A DNA stretch of 64,000 bases. Origin: Hysterangium stoloniferum (Eukaryota; Basidiomycota; Agaricomycetes; Hysterangiales; Hysterangiaceae). The translations under genes were made by a program, and so were the position numbers. Positions within the stretch are counted from its first letter, which is position 1. Each line of letters starts with the position of its first letter. This document shows, in pieces, positions 11,534-20,573 of the stretch. Location: assembly GCA_015178975.1 (NCBI GenBank), contig WHVD01000039.1, positions 62,001 through 126,000 of the forward strand, given 5' to 3'. A model generated the notes under the pieces. It searched no databases. It saw only the letters and a list, made by a program, of their open reading frames with translations, and was not told the origin of the DNA.

Positions 11534-12550
11534 TCAGTCTACATTTATGGGGCTATCTTTTTTCCCCGCCTCCTTCATCTCCTCAGGGAGCTCTGCTACC
11601 TCCGCATCAGAACTCCCGGCCTCTGGCTTCTCATATACAAAGCCGGCGTACTCCACTAGGAACTTGTAATGGTCCGAGTGGAGTGCATGGAGATCCTTTG
11701 CCATTATCACGCTTACCTTGTTGCTCTTCTGGAGCAACTCATTCTGGGCTTCAATGCCCTCGGCGATCTGTCCCAAGGCCTCCTCCAAACCGGAATACCC
11801 ATCCGACCTGCTAATGACCTGCATCCCGGATCCCGTGGCCTGCTCATGCACAAGCGAGCACCTCGCTTTGAGGTGTATGCACTGGTAACAGCCCGGTCCC
11901 TGCCTGGACTTTCGATTGCATTCAGTGTTCTGGTCATTACAACCAGAACACCGCAGGTTGTTCCGTACAGGAAGATGGACTAGCACCACTTTCCTTGCTT
12001 TCTGTTGATATGGTTAGTTTCCCCAGTTATCCCACGGACCTGAGACATACCTTCTGGGGGCTCTCCGGCTCCCCCTTGGACTCCGATTCAACCTCTGTTG
12101 CCTTGCGCTGAAAATACCAAGTCAGTTCAAAAAAAACGACAAGTTAAAGGGACTTATGTTTCCCGTGACCACCATGGCCCTCTCAGCAGCCACCCTGGCT
12201 TTCTCTGCAGCTACCCGGGCCTTCTCTGCGGCCACCCACGCAGCCTCCTCCTCATCTCTTTGCCTCTGCCTCGCAGCCTCCTCCTCATCTCTTTGCCTCT
12301 GCCTCGCAGCCTCTTCCTCATCTCTTTGCCTCTGCCTCACAGCCTCTTCCTCTGCAGCCAATGCCACCTGGTACTCCCCGTCCAATGCCTCCTTGACCTC
12401 CCTCACCTCCTTCTCTGCCTCTTCCCATTGACAATGCTGTTCTTCTCACTGTGCCAAAATCTGCACCACACTGAGAGGCACACAATATGGAGAGCCCATG
12501 GATGGCCTGATGGTTGGCATTGGCCTGCATGGTTTTGGTTTTGGTCCCAT
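11534..12550 (-). pseudogene. Antisense accessory gene of gypsy A, coiled coil plus Zn2Cys6
   Basis: It lies between pol and the 3' LTR on the opposite strand, tail to tail with pol. From 12550 it encodes a short head (MGPKPKPCRPMPT), a charged repeat rich in EEEAARQRQRD (likely coiled coil, about 12240-12360), and at about 11840-11980 a cysteine cluster with spacing C-2-C-6-C-9-C-2-C-6-C, the fungal Zn2Cys6 pattern. The tail includes KFLVEYAGFVYE. Intron-like gaps separate the blocks at the same places as in the relative at 62917. A TATA-like stretch (TATATATAAA, about 12602-12611) lies upstream toward the 3' LTR. It is a fossil with at least one break. Its role is unknown; DNA binding is inferred from the cluster. 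Confidence 0.7.
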
Positions 12551-12759
12551 TATGGCAAGATGGGGGTAATAAAGAAGAAGAAATTTCTATTTCTTCAAAT
12601 TTATATATAGGCTCATCGTGTTTGAACCTTACCTTCCAGATCACATGACTCTTTGACACATACGTGTAACTGACATGACTTTTGACACATGCGTGTAGCT
12701 GACAAGAACCTTATCTAGGTCTAGAGCCTCTTTGGGACTTCGGCATAAAGGGAGTGTGC

Positions 12760-13587
12760 TGTTATGACCAGCAAATCCCACCGGACTCCAGGCATTAACT
12801 CATACGCACCCACACCCTAGACACACCAAATGTCAGTTTACAGGAATTCCCACCCAGACTCTGTACATCAGACTTGTCTATGTTTGACCTTCATTACATC
12901 ACGTATCAGTCACCAGAATACCCCCAGACTCCATTCCCTGTCTATGTCCATCCTCATCTCACACATCAGTCACCAGACCCCACTCAGAATCCCATCATCA
13001 CTCTAACTGAGCCCCATTCCCGTTTTAGTCAAATGACCTGTCACGATTAGGACTCTGCTCCCACTCTGTTTCCCGTTATGGGTTATGCTTTGTCACGATT
13101 CAGACTCCACTCTGTTCCGTCCCATTCCTAACACCAAATTTGGTGTTTACTATTCTCATTTTATGTTTTGTTAGTTTCATTTCATCATTATGGATTTGGT
13201 ATGTCATTCACTCCACGGTCTATTTAAACTGGCAGATGTTGTACATACAATCCAGTCACAAAAATTGGCTTAAATTCCCCCCAGTAATCTAATACATTTT
13301 CTGCTCTAAACTCCTACTTGAATCACACCGCTCACACTAGTCAGAGCCCACAGGCTCTGGTGCATCTATCTCTCTCACCTATCCCAACTCACGACCTCTT
13401 GACCCACAACCTCCGACCTCTGACCCCTCAACCCACGAACCCCACCTGGACTCCCCGGGATTCCCGTCCACCTGTCTGAAATTGGACAACATGATCTTGT
13501 GAGGGTGCAGCCTATAAGCTGAAGCCAAGTCCTACCGGATATTCCGTGGGTTTCTCTGGAGACCCGCCTTGTACATGTATCCTAACA
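12760..13587 (+). repeat. 3' LTR of gypsy A
   Basis: It begins TGTTATGACC and ends GTATCCTAACA, followed by the GTCAT duplication. It matches the 5' LTR over its whole length. Most differences sit at former CpG sites, often TG in one copy and CA in the other. The palindrome (13130-13147) and the core (13507-13532) are kept. Confidence 0.95.
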
Positions 13588-14725
13588 GTCATCCCAAGAA
13601 GCTCTCTGCTACCAACATCCATCATGCAGTCCATCTAATCACATCTGGAAAGGCTGAAACTGCAGTTGACATAGCCCAGAGAATTCAGACCATCACCAAC
13701 CACCCTATTTCAGCTGAGACAGTTCAGAGGAGCTTGAAGAAAGCAGGGATGAAAGCAGTTGTGAAGAAGAAGAAGCCACTTTTGTCCAAGAGATATATGA
13801 AGGAGAGGCTTGACTTTGCTTTGGCCCACCACTGGACTTTAGATGACTGGAGGAGGGTTGTGTGGTCTGATGAGACTAAAATAAATTGCCTTGGCTCAGA
13901 TGGGAGGAAGTGGGCATGGAAAAAGATTGGGGAAGGCCTGAATAAGAGGCTTGCTCAAGGAACAGTGAAGTTTGGTGGAGGGTCTGTCATGGTTTGGGGG
14001 TGTTTCATGTGGGAGGGTGTGGGATATGCCACCAGGATTGAGGGTAGAATGGATGGGGAGCTTTACAGGAGTATCTTGGATGAAGAGCTGCAACAAAGCA
14101 TCAGGTATTATCAGCTGTCCCCTGATAAAATCATTTTTCAGCAGGACAATGATCCAAAACATACCTGTAAAAAGGCAAAGGAATGGTTTGAAGAGCATGA
14201 ATGACTGTTCTAAAATGGCCTGCCCAGTCCCCCAATCTCAATCCAATTGAGCATCTATGGGATCACTTGAAGAGAAAGCTGGGACAGTATGCCACTGCAC
14301 CAAGTGGGATTCTGGAGTTGTGGGAGAGGATAGAGAAGGAGTGGGAAGATATACCAGCTTCTGAGTGTCAGAAGTTAATTGAAAGCATGCCAAGAAGGGT
14401 TGAGGAAGTAATAAAGGCCAAGGGAGGGTATACCAAGTATTAAAATATAGCCAAAATATAGTATACATTGCATCAAAATCATCAGCCACAAAACCTTTCC
14501 AATGAGCAGGCCTGACTAAATTATTTTTAGCATGCATATTATGTAATAATATTCTAGACCATAATTCTATACATGTTTAGCTATCTAGTGTGAGTTTTTG
14601 CTATTTTTTGCTATTTTTTCGCCCCTGGTAGCAGTCTGCCAATATGCAAACTCCAAACATTGGAAAGGTTTTGTGAGTCACTGTATCTGCATATAATATT
14701 ATTGAGTGCTAACATTAAGGGAGTG

Positions 14726-14851
14726 TGTTAGATTGAGTAATGCTAACAGTGTTTCCCAGGGTCAGGTAGTGTAATGGTTAACATCTGCTATATATACAGA
14801 AGCCCTGGGTTCAATCCCAGTCTGGCCATTCATTTTCTACACTTTTTAACA
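14726..14851 (+). repeat. 3' LTR of the miniature element with tRNA-like segment
   Basis: Termini TGTTA/TAACA, preceded by the polypurine tract. The tRNA-like segment is 14761-14826 (66 nt): acceptor-like GTCAGGT/GTCTGGC, A box TAGTGTAATGG, a TCTG/CAGA anticodon-like stem and B box GGTTCAATCC. The T stem has lost one C compared with 2693-2762. Confidence 0.7.
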
Positions 14852-14879
14852 GTTTTTGTGATTGTAGTCATTCAGCACT

Positions 14880-17791
14880 GTCCTAGAGTCTTTAATTGCA
14901 CAGTCAAGTCATGCACCCAAAGAGTGTAATCCCACCATGGTATGTACAATTGGAATGCCGAAGTGCAGATGAGTTGGGTGGTAGTATGTCCACCAATTCA
15001 GGGGAGTTACATGAATCCAGGATTGGGGGAGTGTCACAGGTAGGTTCATGAGGATGTAGATCATAAGAAGCATGTGACAGGTCCATAGAAATGGTCATGT
15101 TTTGGACAGGGTCAATGGTGGGAATGTGGGAATGGCCATTGTGACTTTCAAGAAAACAGATGTGATAGGAGCTGTAGATTTGATGTGTTTTGGGGTCGTA
15201 ACACTGATAAGTTTTAAAATGACCATTATATCTGATGAGGATACATTCAATAGATCTCTCAAAAAATTTTGGATTCACCTTGTTTTGGATTAATACAAAT
15301 GCATGACAACCAATTTCACACATGTATGAGTAATCTGGTTTTGGCCATACCACATTTCCCAAGGTGTTTTGCCCAGTAAGGATTTAGTGAGGGTTTTAAT
15401 GTGTAAGTGAGCAGCAGTTTGATATAATTCATCCCATAGGTATGCAGGTAATTCTGCATAAATCTGCATGGTTTGTGCCTTGGCCATTAGAGTGTGGTGT
15501 AATCATTCCACATGTCTGATATGTGCTGATGTATATGGGGCAGTAAATTGATGATCAGTTCCTCCTGAATTGAGCCAGTTAGCCATTCAAAGCTCTTAAG
15601 TTCCCCATTATCTGTTCTGTATATACTAACTTTTAAGCCAGTTTCAACTTCTTGGGCATGTTCCCAATTTTGAAGTTGTGGGAAGGCATCACTTTTAAAT
15701 TTGAGTAAGATTGTCCAGCAGAAGCTGGAATAATCATCTACAATATTCATAATGTAACTGTATCCCATGCATGAGATAATGGGACTAGGTCCAGAAAGAT
15801 TGATCCACACTTTTTCAAGCCTCCTCATTGCTCTATGTATATCCCACTCCTTCCCCCAGTTTTTTGGGAACAGGCATTTTGGTCTGTTTTCTGAGAATAC
15901 AGGAAACAAATTCAGGAGGGGAATTCATAGAAGAGGTTGGGGTCACACCTTTGAGAAGGTCAGTATTGATCATATCACAATAGCTTGGTAATTGGTGTGT
16001 CCAAGATGGCAGTGCCAAGTTTCGAGTATGGGTAAACAATGAGTGATGAAAGCATGTTCACCTTGAGTGGAGTAAACATCTAGAGAATAGAGGTGTTTTT
16101 GTGGAAGTAGGCTTCCCCAAGCAATTGTCATTCCAGAAGATTTTGTACTTAGCCAACAAGACATATTGTTGAAGTGTGTGATAATGTTTGAGTCCCTTGT
16201 GAGGCAGTGAATTGATATTAACCTTACTGTGGTATCTGGAATATAGAGGACATTCTGTAAAATGATGTATACCATGACTGATCTGAAGTTTTATATCACC
16301 AATCCCTATTGCCCATACCAAGGAGCCACCCAATCCTTTAACAGAGCAGGGAGTAACAGCTTGTAAAATCAAGAAGTCAGTGTGATTGGGAGATATGTGG
16401 ATGGAGGCACCACTGTCCATCCAGAACAGATGCAAGTCAGTGGAAATAGGTGTACAGTTGGATTGGGATATAGGTGTAATGTCAGTAGTGTTAATGGTGG
16501 CCAAGGTGGATTGGCTGTGCATGGACCAATCAATATTAGTTACCAACTCCTCCTCAATGACAAGCCATCCATCATATTTGATCATGTCCTGTGATGACAT
16601 AGGGATGGATGCAGGGGAAGAAATGGTGACATTGACAGTAGGTGTTTCCAAAGAGGAGAAATCCAATGAGTCCACATTGACAACATAAATATGGCCATCA
16701 GCTCCCTGTAATTTAATAGGAACTTTGGGTGCAGAAGAGGCAGGGGTAGTTGGATTGGCAGTTGGCAAAGTGGGAGTTCCTGACTTCAAACCATGGGCCA
16801 GGTGATGAGCCTGTTGGATTCATCAAGAGTCTTACCTGCCATGCCCCCACCAGGATGGATACAAAACTCCACCTCATGGTAGCTGCATTTGCAGTTAGAG
16901 CAGATAACAGAGGACTTTGAGGGATTTTGGGCAGACAGGGGTGACCAACTTAGTAGGTTGCACCTTGTCAGAATTAAGAAGGTTTTGCTCATTATCCAAA
17001 TAGGCATGAATCAATAGAGGCAGAGATATCCCAAGTGATAATGGAGTGCACATTGCCAAGAGAGCCTAGGAGAGCAATGCATTTCAAAAGGTCTTTAGAA
17101 ATGTCACCCATTTCATATGCATGATCAATTAGGGAATGAATCTTTATGGCAGTTATGGGTAAGGGAGTGGTACAAGCACAGCAAGTTGTGAGGGCTTCCT
17201 GCACTAACTGCACTAGGCAAATGGGACCCTCACTCTGGTGTCTTTGTTGGATAGCCTCCCAACAGGCCTTCACACCCAGTTTGCAATTGATATATTCCTG
17301 TTCAGAAGTCTCAATGGTGGAGGCAATAAGTGTGGCAGCCAGGGAGTTGTTTGCCAACCAGTTAACCTTGGCACAAGGCTCACTGGATTCTGGGATGTGC
17401 CATCAATATAGCCAGAAAGTCCAGTAAGGGCAATAAAAAGGTCTGCAGCACAGAACCAAGGATGATAGTTTGACTTGAGTTTGTCAAGTTTAAGTCCTGT
17501 GTAAGTAATATTGGTACAGACAAGGGTGATGGAAGATGCAAAAGCATCTGTGGAAGTTGGAGTAGTCATGGTTAAGGAAGATGTCGACTATAGAGATCTT
17601 ACTCAGAAAGATAGGCCCATAACCTGTTAGAAAGCAAGACCTAATAACAATATAACTCAGCTTGTATATTGTATAATGGACTATGTATTTCATGTACCTA
17701 ATAACAATATAACTAATGGATGGTTATTAGTTACATTGTGTGTGAATACATGATGATCTTGACTCACCTCAGTCTCACATATTATATAACA
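14880..17791 (-). mobile_element. Ty1/copia element, 3'-truncated fossil
   Basis: It reads on the minus strand. An LTR remnant (17625 to about 17790, ending TTTCTAACA) is followed by primer site GGTTATGGGCC (17614-17624), complementary to the initiator tRNA-Met anticodon arm as in Drosophila copia. Next come Gag (about 16790-17569) with a CCHC knuckle (CSNCKCSYHEVEFC), protease with FWMDSGASIHIS (about 16410), the pre-integrase and integrase region (MNIVDDYSSFCW about 15740; ELPAYLWDELYQTAAHL about 15440), and the linker toward reverse transcriptase, where homology stops near 14880. Reverse transcriptase, RNase H and the 3' LTR are absent. Several breaks; old. Confidence 0.85.
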
Positions 17792-17949
17792 GACTGAGGG
17801 TGATACTACCATGGTCCTCTAGTTTATATATTTTACCACATATATTACTAGGCACCATCAAAGGTCCGTTAGTGATACCGGGTACCCATGCCCGAGTTAG
17901 GTGGTCTTGGGTCAGTCCATTTCGGCCGGGTGGGTTTCAATGGTGTTAT

Positions 17950-18561
17950 TCAACAAACAGTCCTGTCGTCACTGTGATCACGACTTCTCGAAATTGCGAG
18001 ATGCACTGGCATGTCAATCGCTAAGTTAGGGAGGATTGTTATTGGTCCACCTTCAAACATAATTGTCCAGGAGCGGACACGAGACCACGTCGTTGTAGAA
18101 TAGACATGAACAGAGTGGTGTTGTTCGCCAGCTTGTAGGAAGAAAATGTGATTATCGTCGTTGGAAATATCCTCATCAGAGTTGTATTTGAGTGTCCACG
18201 GGAAAGGTGCCCAGGTACGACCTCGGCCGGACGTGGTAATTGAATACCAAAGTAATTTGGCGGCGGAAAAACTGATGCAATACCTGACCATCATCCTCAT
18301 TCCATCACATGATATCCAGCGGATTGAAATGAACCTTCTGTCCCACATCGGCATAAATTTGAGGTGTTCATAATTGTCTTTGAAAGGCACGGAGGTCCAC
18401 TCTTGATAGAGTAAATTTGCCTTGCTGGTGCGATAGACCATGATTTCGACAGAATGTGTGCGTGTGGACAAGGAGGAGATGGAGGCGTTATCTTGGGATG
18501 CGATGAGCATCGAGGCATACTGTGGGCTGTGCCCTTCCGCAACTGGGGAGGGCGAGGCCAT
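17950..18561 (-). CDS. Hypothetical host protein, 203 aa
   Basis: An uninterrupted 203-codon frame starts with ATG at 18561 (MASPSPVAEGHSPQYASML). I do not recognise a family. It has many Trp, Ser and His residues (LYQEWTSVPFKDNYE, GRTWAPFPWTLKY, STTTWSRVRSW), no signal peptide and no obvious membrane segment. It is the first host-like gene next to the copia, whose LTR remnant lies about 160 bp beyond the stop, so its 3' end could be cut short. Spacing of aromatic residues loosely recalls a repeated beta-sheet protein, but that is a guess. Introns up- or downstream are possible. Confidence 0.5.
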   Translation of the reverse strand: MASPSPVAEGHSPQYASMLIASQDNASISSLSTRTHSVEIMVYRTSKANLLYQEWTSVPFKDNYEHLKFMPMWDRRFISIRWISCDGMRMMVRYCISFSAAKLLWYSITTSGRGRTWAPFPWTLKYNSDEDISNDDNHIFFLQAGEQHHSVHVYSTTTWSRVRSWTIMFEGGPITILPNLAIDMPVHLAISRSRDHSDDRTVC

Positions 18562-18619
18562 TTTCTGCGAGGAGAGGCAACATCAAGAATTTGGGAATCT
18601 CTACACCCATTATGTAGAC

Positions 18620-19545
18620 TCCCTAGATCTATAGTAAGCTTTTATACCGACTAATAAATAGGGATCTCGCGAAAGTAGTGTGTCTAGCCGAGCTAGCTAG
18701 CTCTCCTAGATGGCTCTAGACAATATAGACGGCATACTTACTGATCTTCCCACTTTCCTGATGAAGTCTGTGAGGGTAGCACTGATGATACTGTAACAAG
18801 GGCTCTGCACTACCTCGGCACTAGATTCGCGGTGGCGGAGTATGGAGATAGATATTATTAGTGCACTTTGCTCTGCTGTTAATTGCTCTGTTATCAAGGT
18901 CACTATGCTCATAAAATGAAATTCTTATCAATTATTGGCGAAATTTGTCAGTCAACCTGCTGCGAAGCTGTTTTATAGGAAAGGGAGGATTCTATCGTTC
19001 TATCTAGGACTACACGAATATTTTTCACGTCACCCGCCACCCCCTTCTGACCCCCACCGAACTCATTATAACAAATTATGCGGACTTTGCAAGCCCCAAC
19101 CACGCTGAACAAGCAACCGAAACTTTACAGTAGTATTCATTGTGACCTGAAGGATCGCAGTTCGGAGCACCAGTTGTTGTCGCGAGGGTGCTGCCCCAAA
19201 TCCAACAGACTCAGTTACATATCACAGGATAAACAATGTTTCAAAATCTACAAGGGTGTAGGAGTTGTATTTGTACTCACAATAATGGAATCAGTAAATG
19301 CGTCTGTTATTACTGAATTTGGAACTTCAACTAATGTAAGCAAGAATAATACACTACGCGCTAGACATTTGAACAAGTGTCTTTATTTTTTGAAAATTGC
19401 GCGTGGTGCCAATCTACCGCTGATTTTATGAAGACGAAACCGCTGTGATTCTAAAACGTCGAACGCATCATAGAAGAAAAGCGGTCCATGAACAGTAAAA
19501 CGTACACCACGTACACCGGCACTCGTCCCTTCTGACTTGTCAGAT
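18620..19545. other. Intergenic host DNA, nothing firm
   Basis: No convincing gene or RNA was found. The short frame at 19078-19431 lacks domains and codon structure, and I read it as chance. Confidence 0.4.
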
Positions 19546-19571
19546 ATTGTCGGCCATTAACCAGGCTTAAT

Positions 19572-20094
19572 ACCAATTCCCATTCGTGGATCCTCGACAG
19601 CAAATCATGCGGTGACTCCATTGACCAACGCCACATTATACCCGCCAACATCGATTTATCGATTTGCTGGAGATTATTATTTTAGTCACCCCCGTCATAC
19701 ACCACTCGCACTTCATCCTTTCTCTCAACCCCGACTACTGAAACTGTTACAACCCACTGAGATCATCATCATGCTCATCAAAGCTATGGCTTGCAACATT
19801 GGACCTTGGGCTAATGTCGTTATTCTCCTTCTTGGAGTCTTATATTTTGATCACATAAAACACTTCAAGCAGGAGAATAACAACACTGGCCCAAGGTCAA
19901 ATGTTGTGAACCAATGGCGATGATTTCAGTGGGTTGTAAGAATTTCAGTAGTCGGGGTTGAGAGCAAGGATGAGCTGTGAGTGGAATATGACAGGCGTGA
20001 CCAAAATAATAATCTCCGACAAACGATCATGGCGGGCGTCTAATGTGGCGTTTGTCAATACCCCCTAATTTGTTGTTGAGGATCGGGAATTGGT
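19572..20094. repeat. Long imperfect hairpin (foldback element)
   Basis: The left half (19572-19833) is the reverse complement of the right half (19867-20094), with small gaps and mismatches around a loop of about 33 nt. Matched landmarks are accaattccc/gggaattggt, aacgccacatta/taatgtggcgtt, tcaaccccgactactgaaa/tttcagtagtcggggttga and ttattctcct/aggagaataa. The left arm carries an extra piece of about 20 nt. No gene is encoded and no clear target duplication is visible. It could be a foldback MITE, and its transcript would form a long double-stranded RNA. Confidence 0.8.
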
Positions 20095-20573
20095 GGTGAA
20101 TGTCCGACGGAGCATTGATGGTGGCTGTTTATATGAGAATACCTAACAAATTGCATTTTGCTTTGTAACATGTTTCTCTGTACTCCCTCTCACTGTTAAC
20201 TGTCTTCCTGATGTATACATAATGGGTCTCTTCCAGTCAGGCTATGCGATTAAGGGAGGGGTAAACTTGCATTTCAATTTTCGCATGCACGGATAGTGCT
20301 TACAACAATTTCATCCTCGGCTATACGACAATGAGTAGGAAAAATCCAAATAGTAAGATCTGAATGGATGATACAGTATTAAGTACATCTGCTCGAAAAA
20401 AAAAACAAAAAGGAAAAAGAAAGGAAGAAAACATTGGAACCATTCACTGTATCAACGGACGCTCCTGCGATCCAATTTTTGGGAGTAGTCCAACCAAGCC
20501 TAGGAAGCCCAGCCTTCTCATAACCGAACCCTATGAAGACTTTTGCCAACCATTTTCTTCGGGAGAGGCGAAA

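Larger units (their letters stand above)
5469..13587 (+). mobile_element. Ty3/gypsy chromovirus, family A, with both LTRs
   Basis: The 8119-bp element has a 5' LTR (5469-6291), a 3' LTR (12760-13587) and 5-bp target duplications GTCAT at 5464-5468 and 13588-13592. Gag (about 6328-7320) is followed by protease (DSG at about 7752), reverse transcriptase (YLDD at about 8890), RNase H (about 9223-9560), an HHCC zinc finger, an integrase core and a chromodomain-like end (to about 11290), the order of chromoviruses. Between pol and the 3' LTR lies an extra gene on the opposite strand. The polypurine tract AAAGGGAGTG lies just before the 3' LTR. The element is broken, with roughly half a dozen interruptions of coding. 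LTR divergence of several percent suggests moderate age, though CpG decay inflates it. Confidence 0.95.
5307..14443 (+). pseudogene. Tc1-1 transposase, split by a gypsy insertion and frameshifted
   Basis: The N-terminal part starts with ATG at 5307 (MHSLSPAQQQYI, helix-turn-helix GHSTPSIGSITGFSIGTISR) and runs to the gypsy target GTCAT. The rest resumes after the duplicated GTCAT at 13588 (HPKKLSATNIHHAVHL) in the same frame. The DDE residues lie in VWSDETKIN (about 13865), FQQDNDPKH (about 14145) and NLNPIEHLW (about 14240). One single-base frameshift near 14203 separates EWFEEHE from TVLKWPAQSP. It ends AKGGYTKY at 14443. Apart from the insertion, this is the only frame break I see, so the gene was nearly intact when the gypsy landed. 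Confidence 0.88.
4958..14683 (+). mobile_element. Tc1/mariner element, family Tc1-1, carrying a gypsy
   Basis: The ends are CAGTGACTCACAAAACC at 4958 and its complement ending at 14683, with TA on both sides (4956-4957, 14684-14685). Terminal inverted repeats run about 235 bp (to about 5198 and from about 14455). Each holds the core AAACCTTTCCAATG twice, outer and inner, in opposite directions. Without the gypsy and its 5-bp duplication the element is about 1.6 kb, normal for Tc1. Its transposase gene was split by the gypsy 5469-13587. It sits inside the miniature LTR element. Confidence 0.92.
4791..14851 (+). mobile_element. Miniature LTR (TRIM-like) element, split by nested insertions
   Basis: The remaining 5' LTR part (4793-4849) ends CCCATAACA. 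It is followed by GGTTATGGGCC (4850-4860), complementary to the anticodon arm of initiator tRNA-Met, the copia-type half-tRNA primer site. About 150 bp of non-coding internal DNA follow (4850-4957, then 14686-14725), then a polypurine tract TTAAGGGAGTG (14715-14725) and the 3' LTR 14726-14851. A Tc1 element (4958-14683) occupies the inside, and another Tc1 ends within the 5' LTR. With no coding capacity it must have moved with copia enzymes; the copia at 17.6 kb has the same primer site. Confidence 0.7.
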
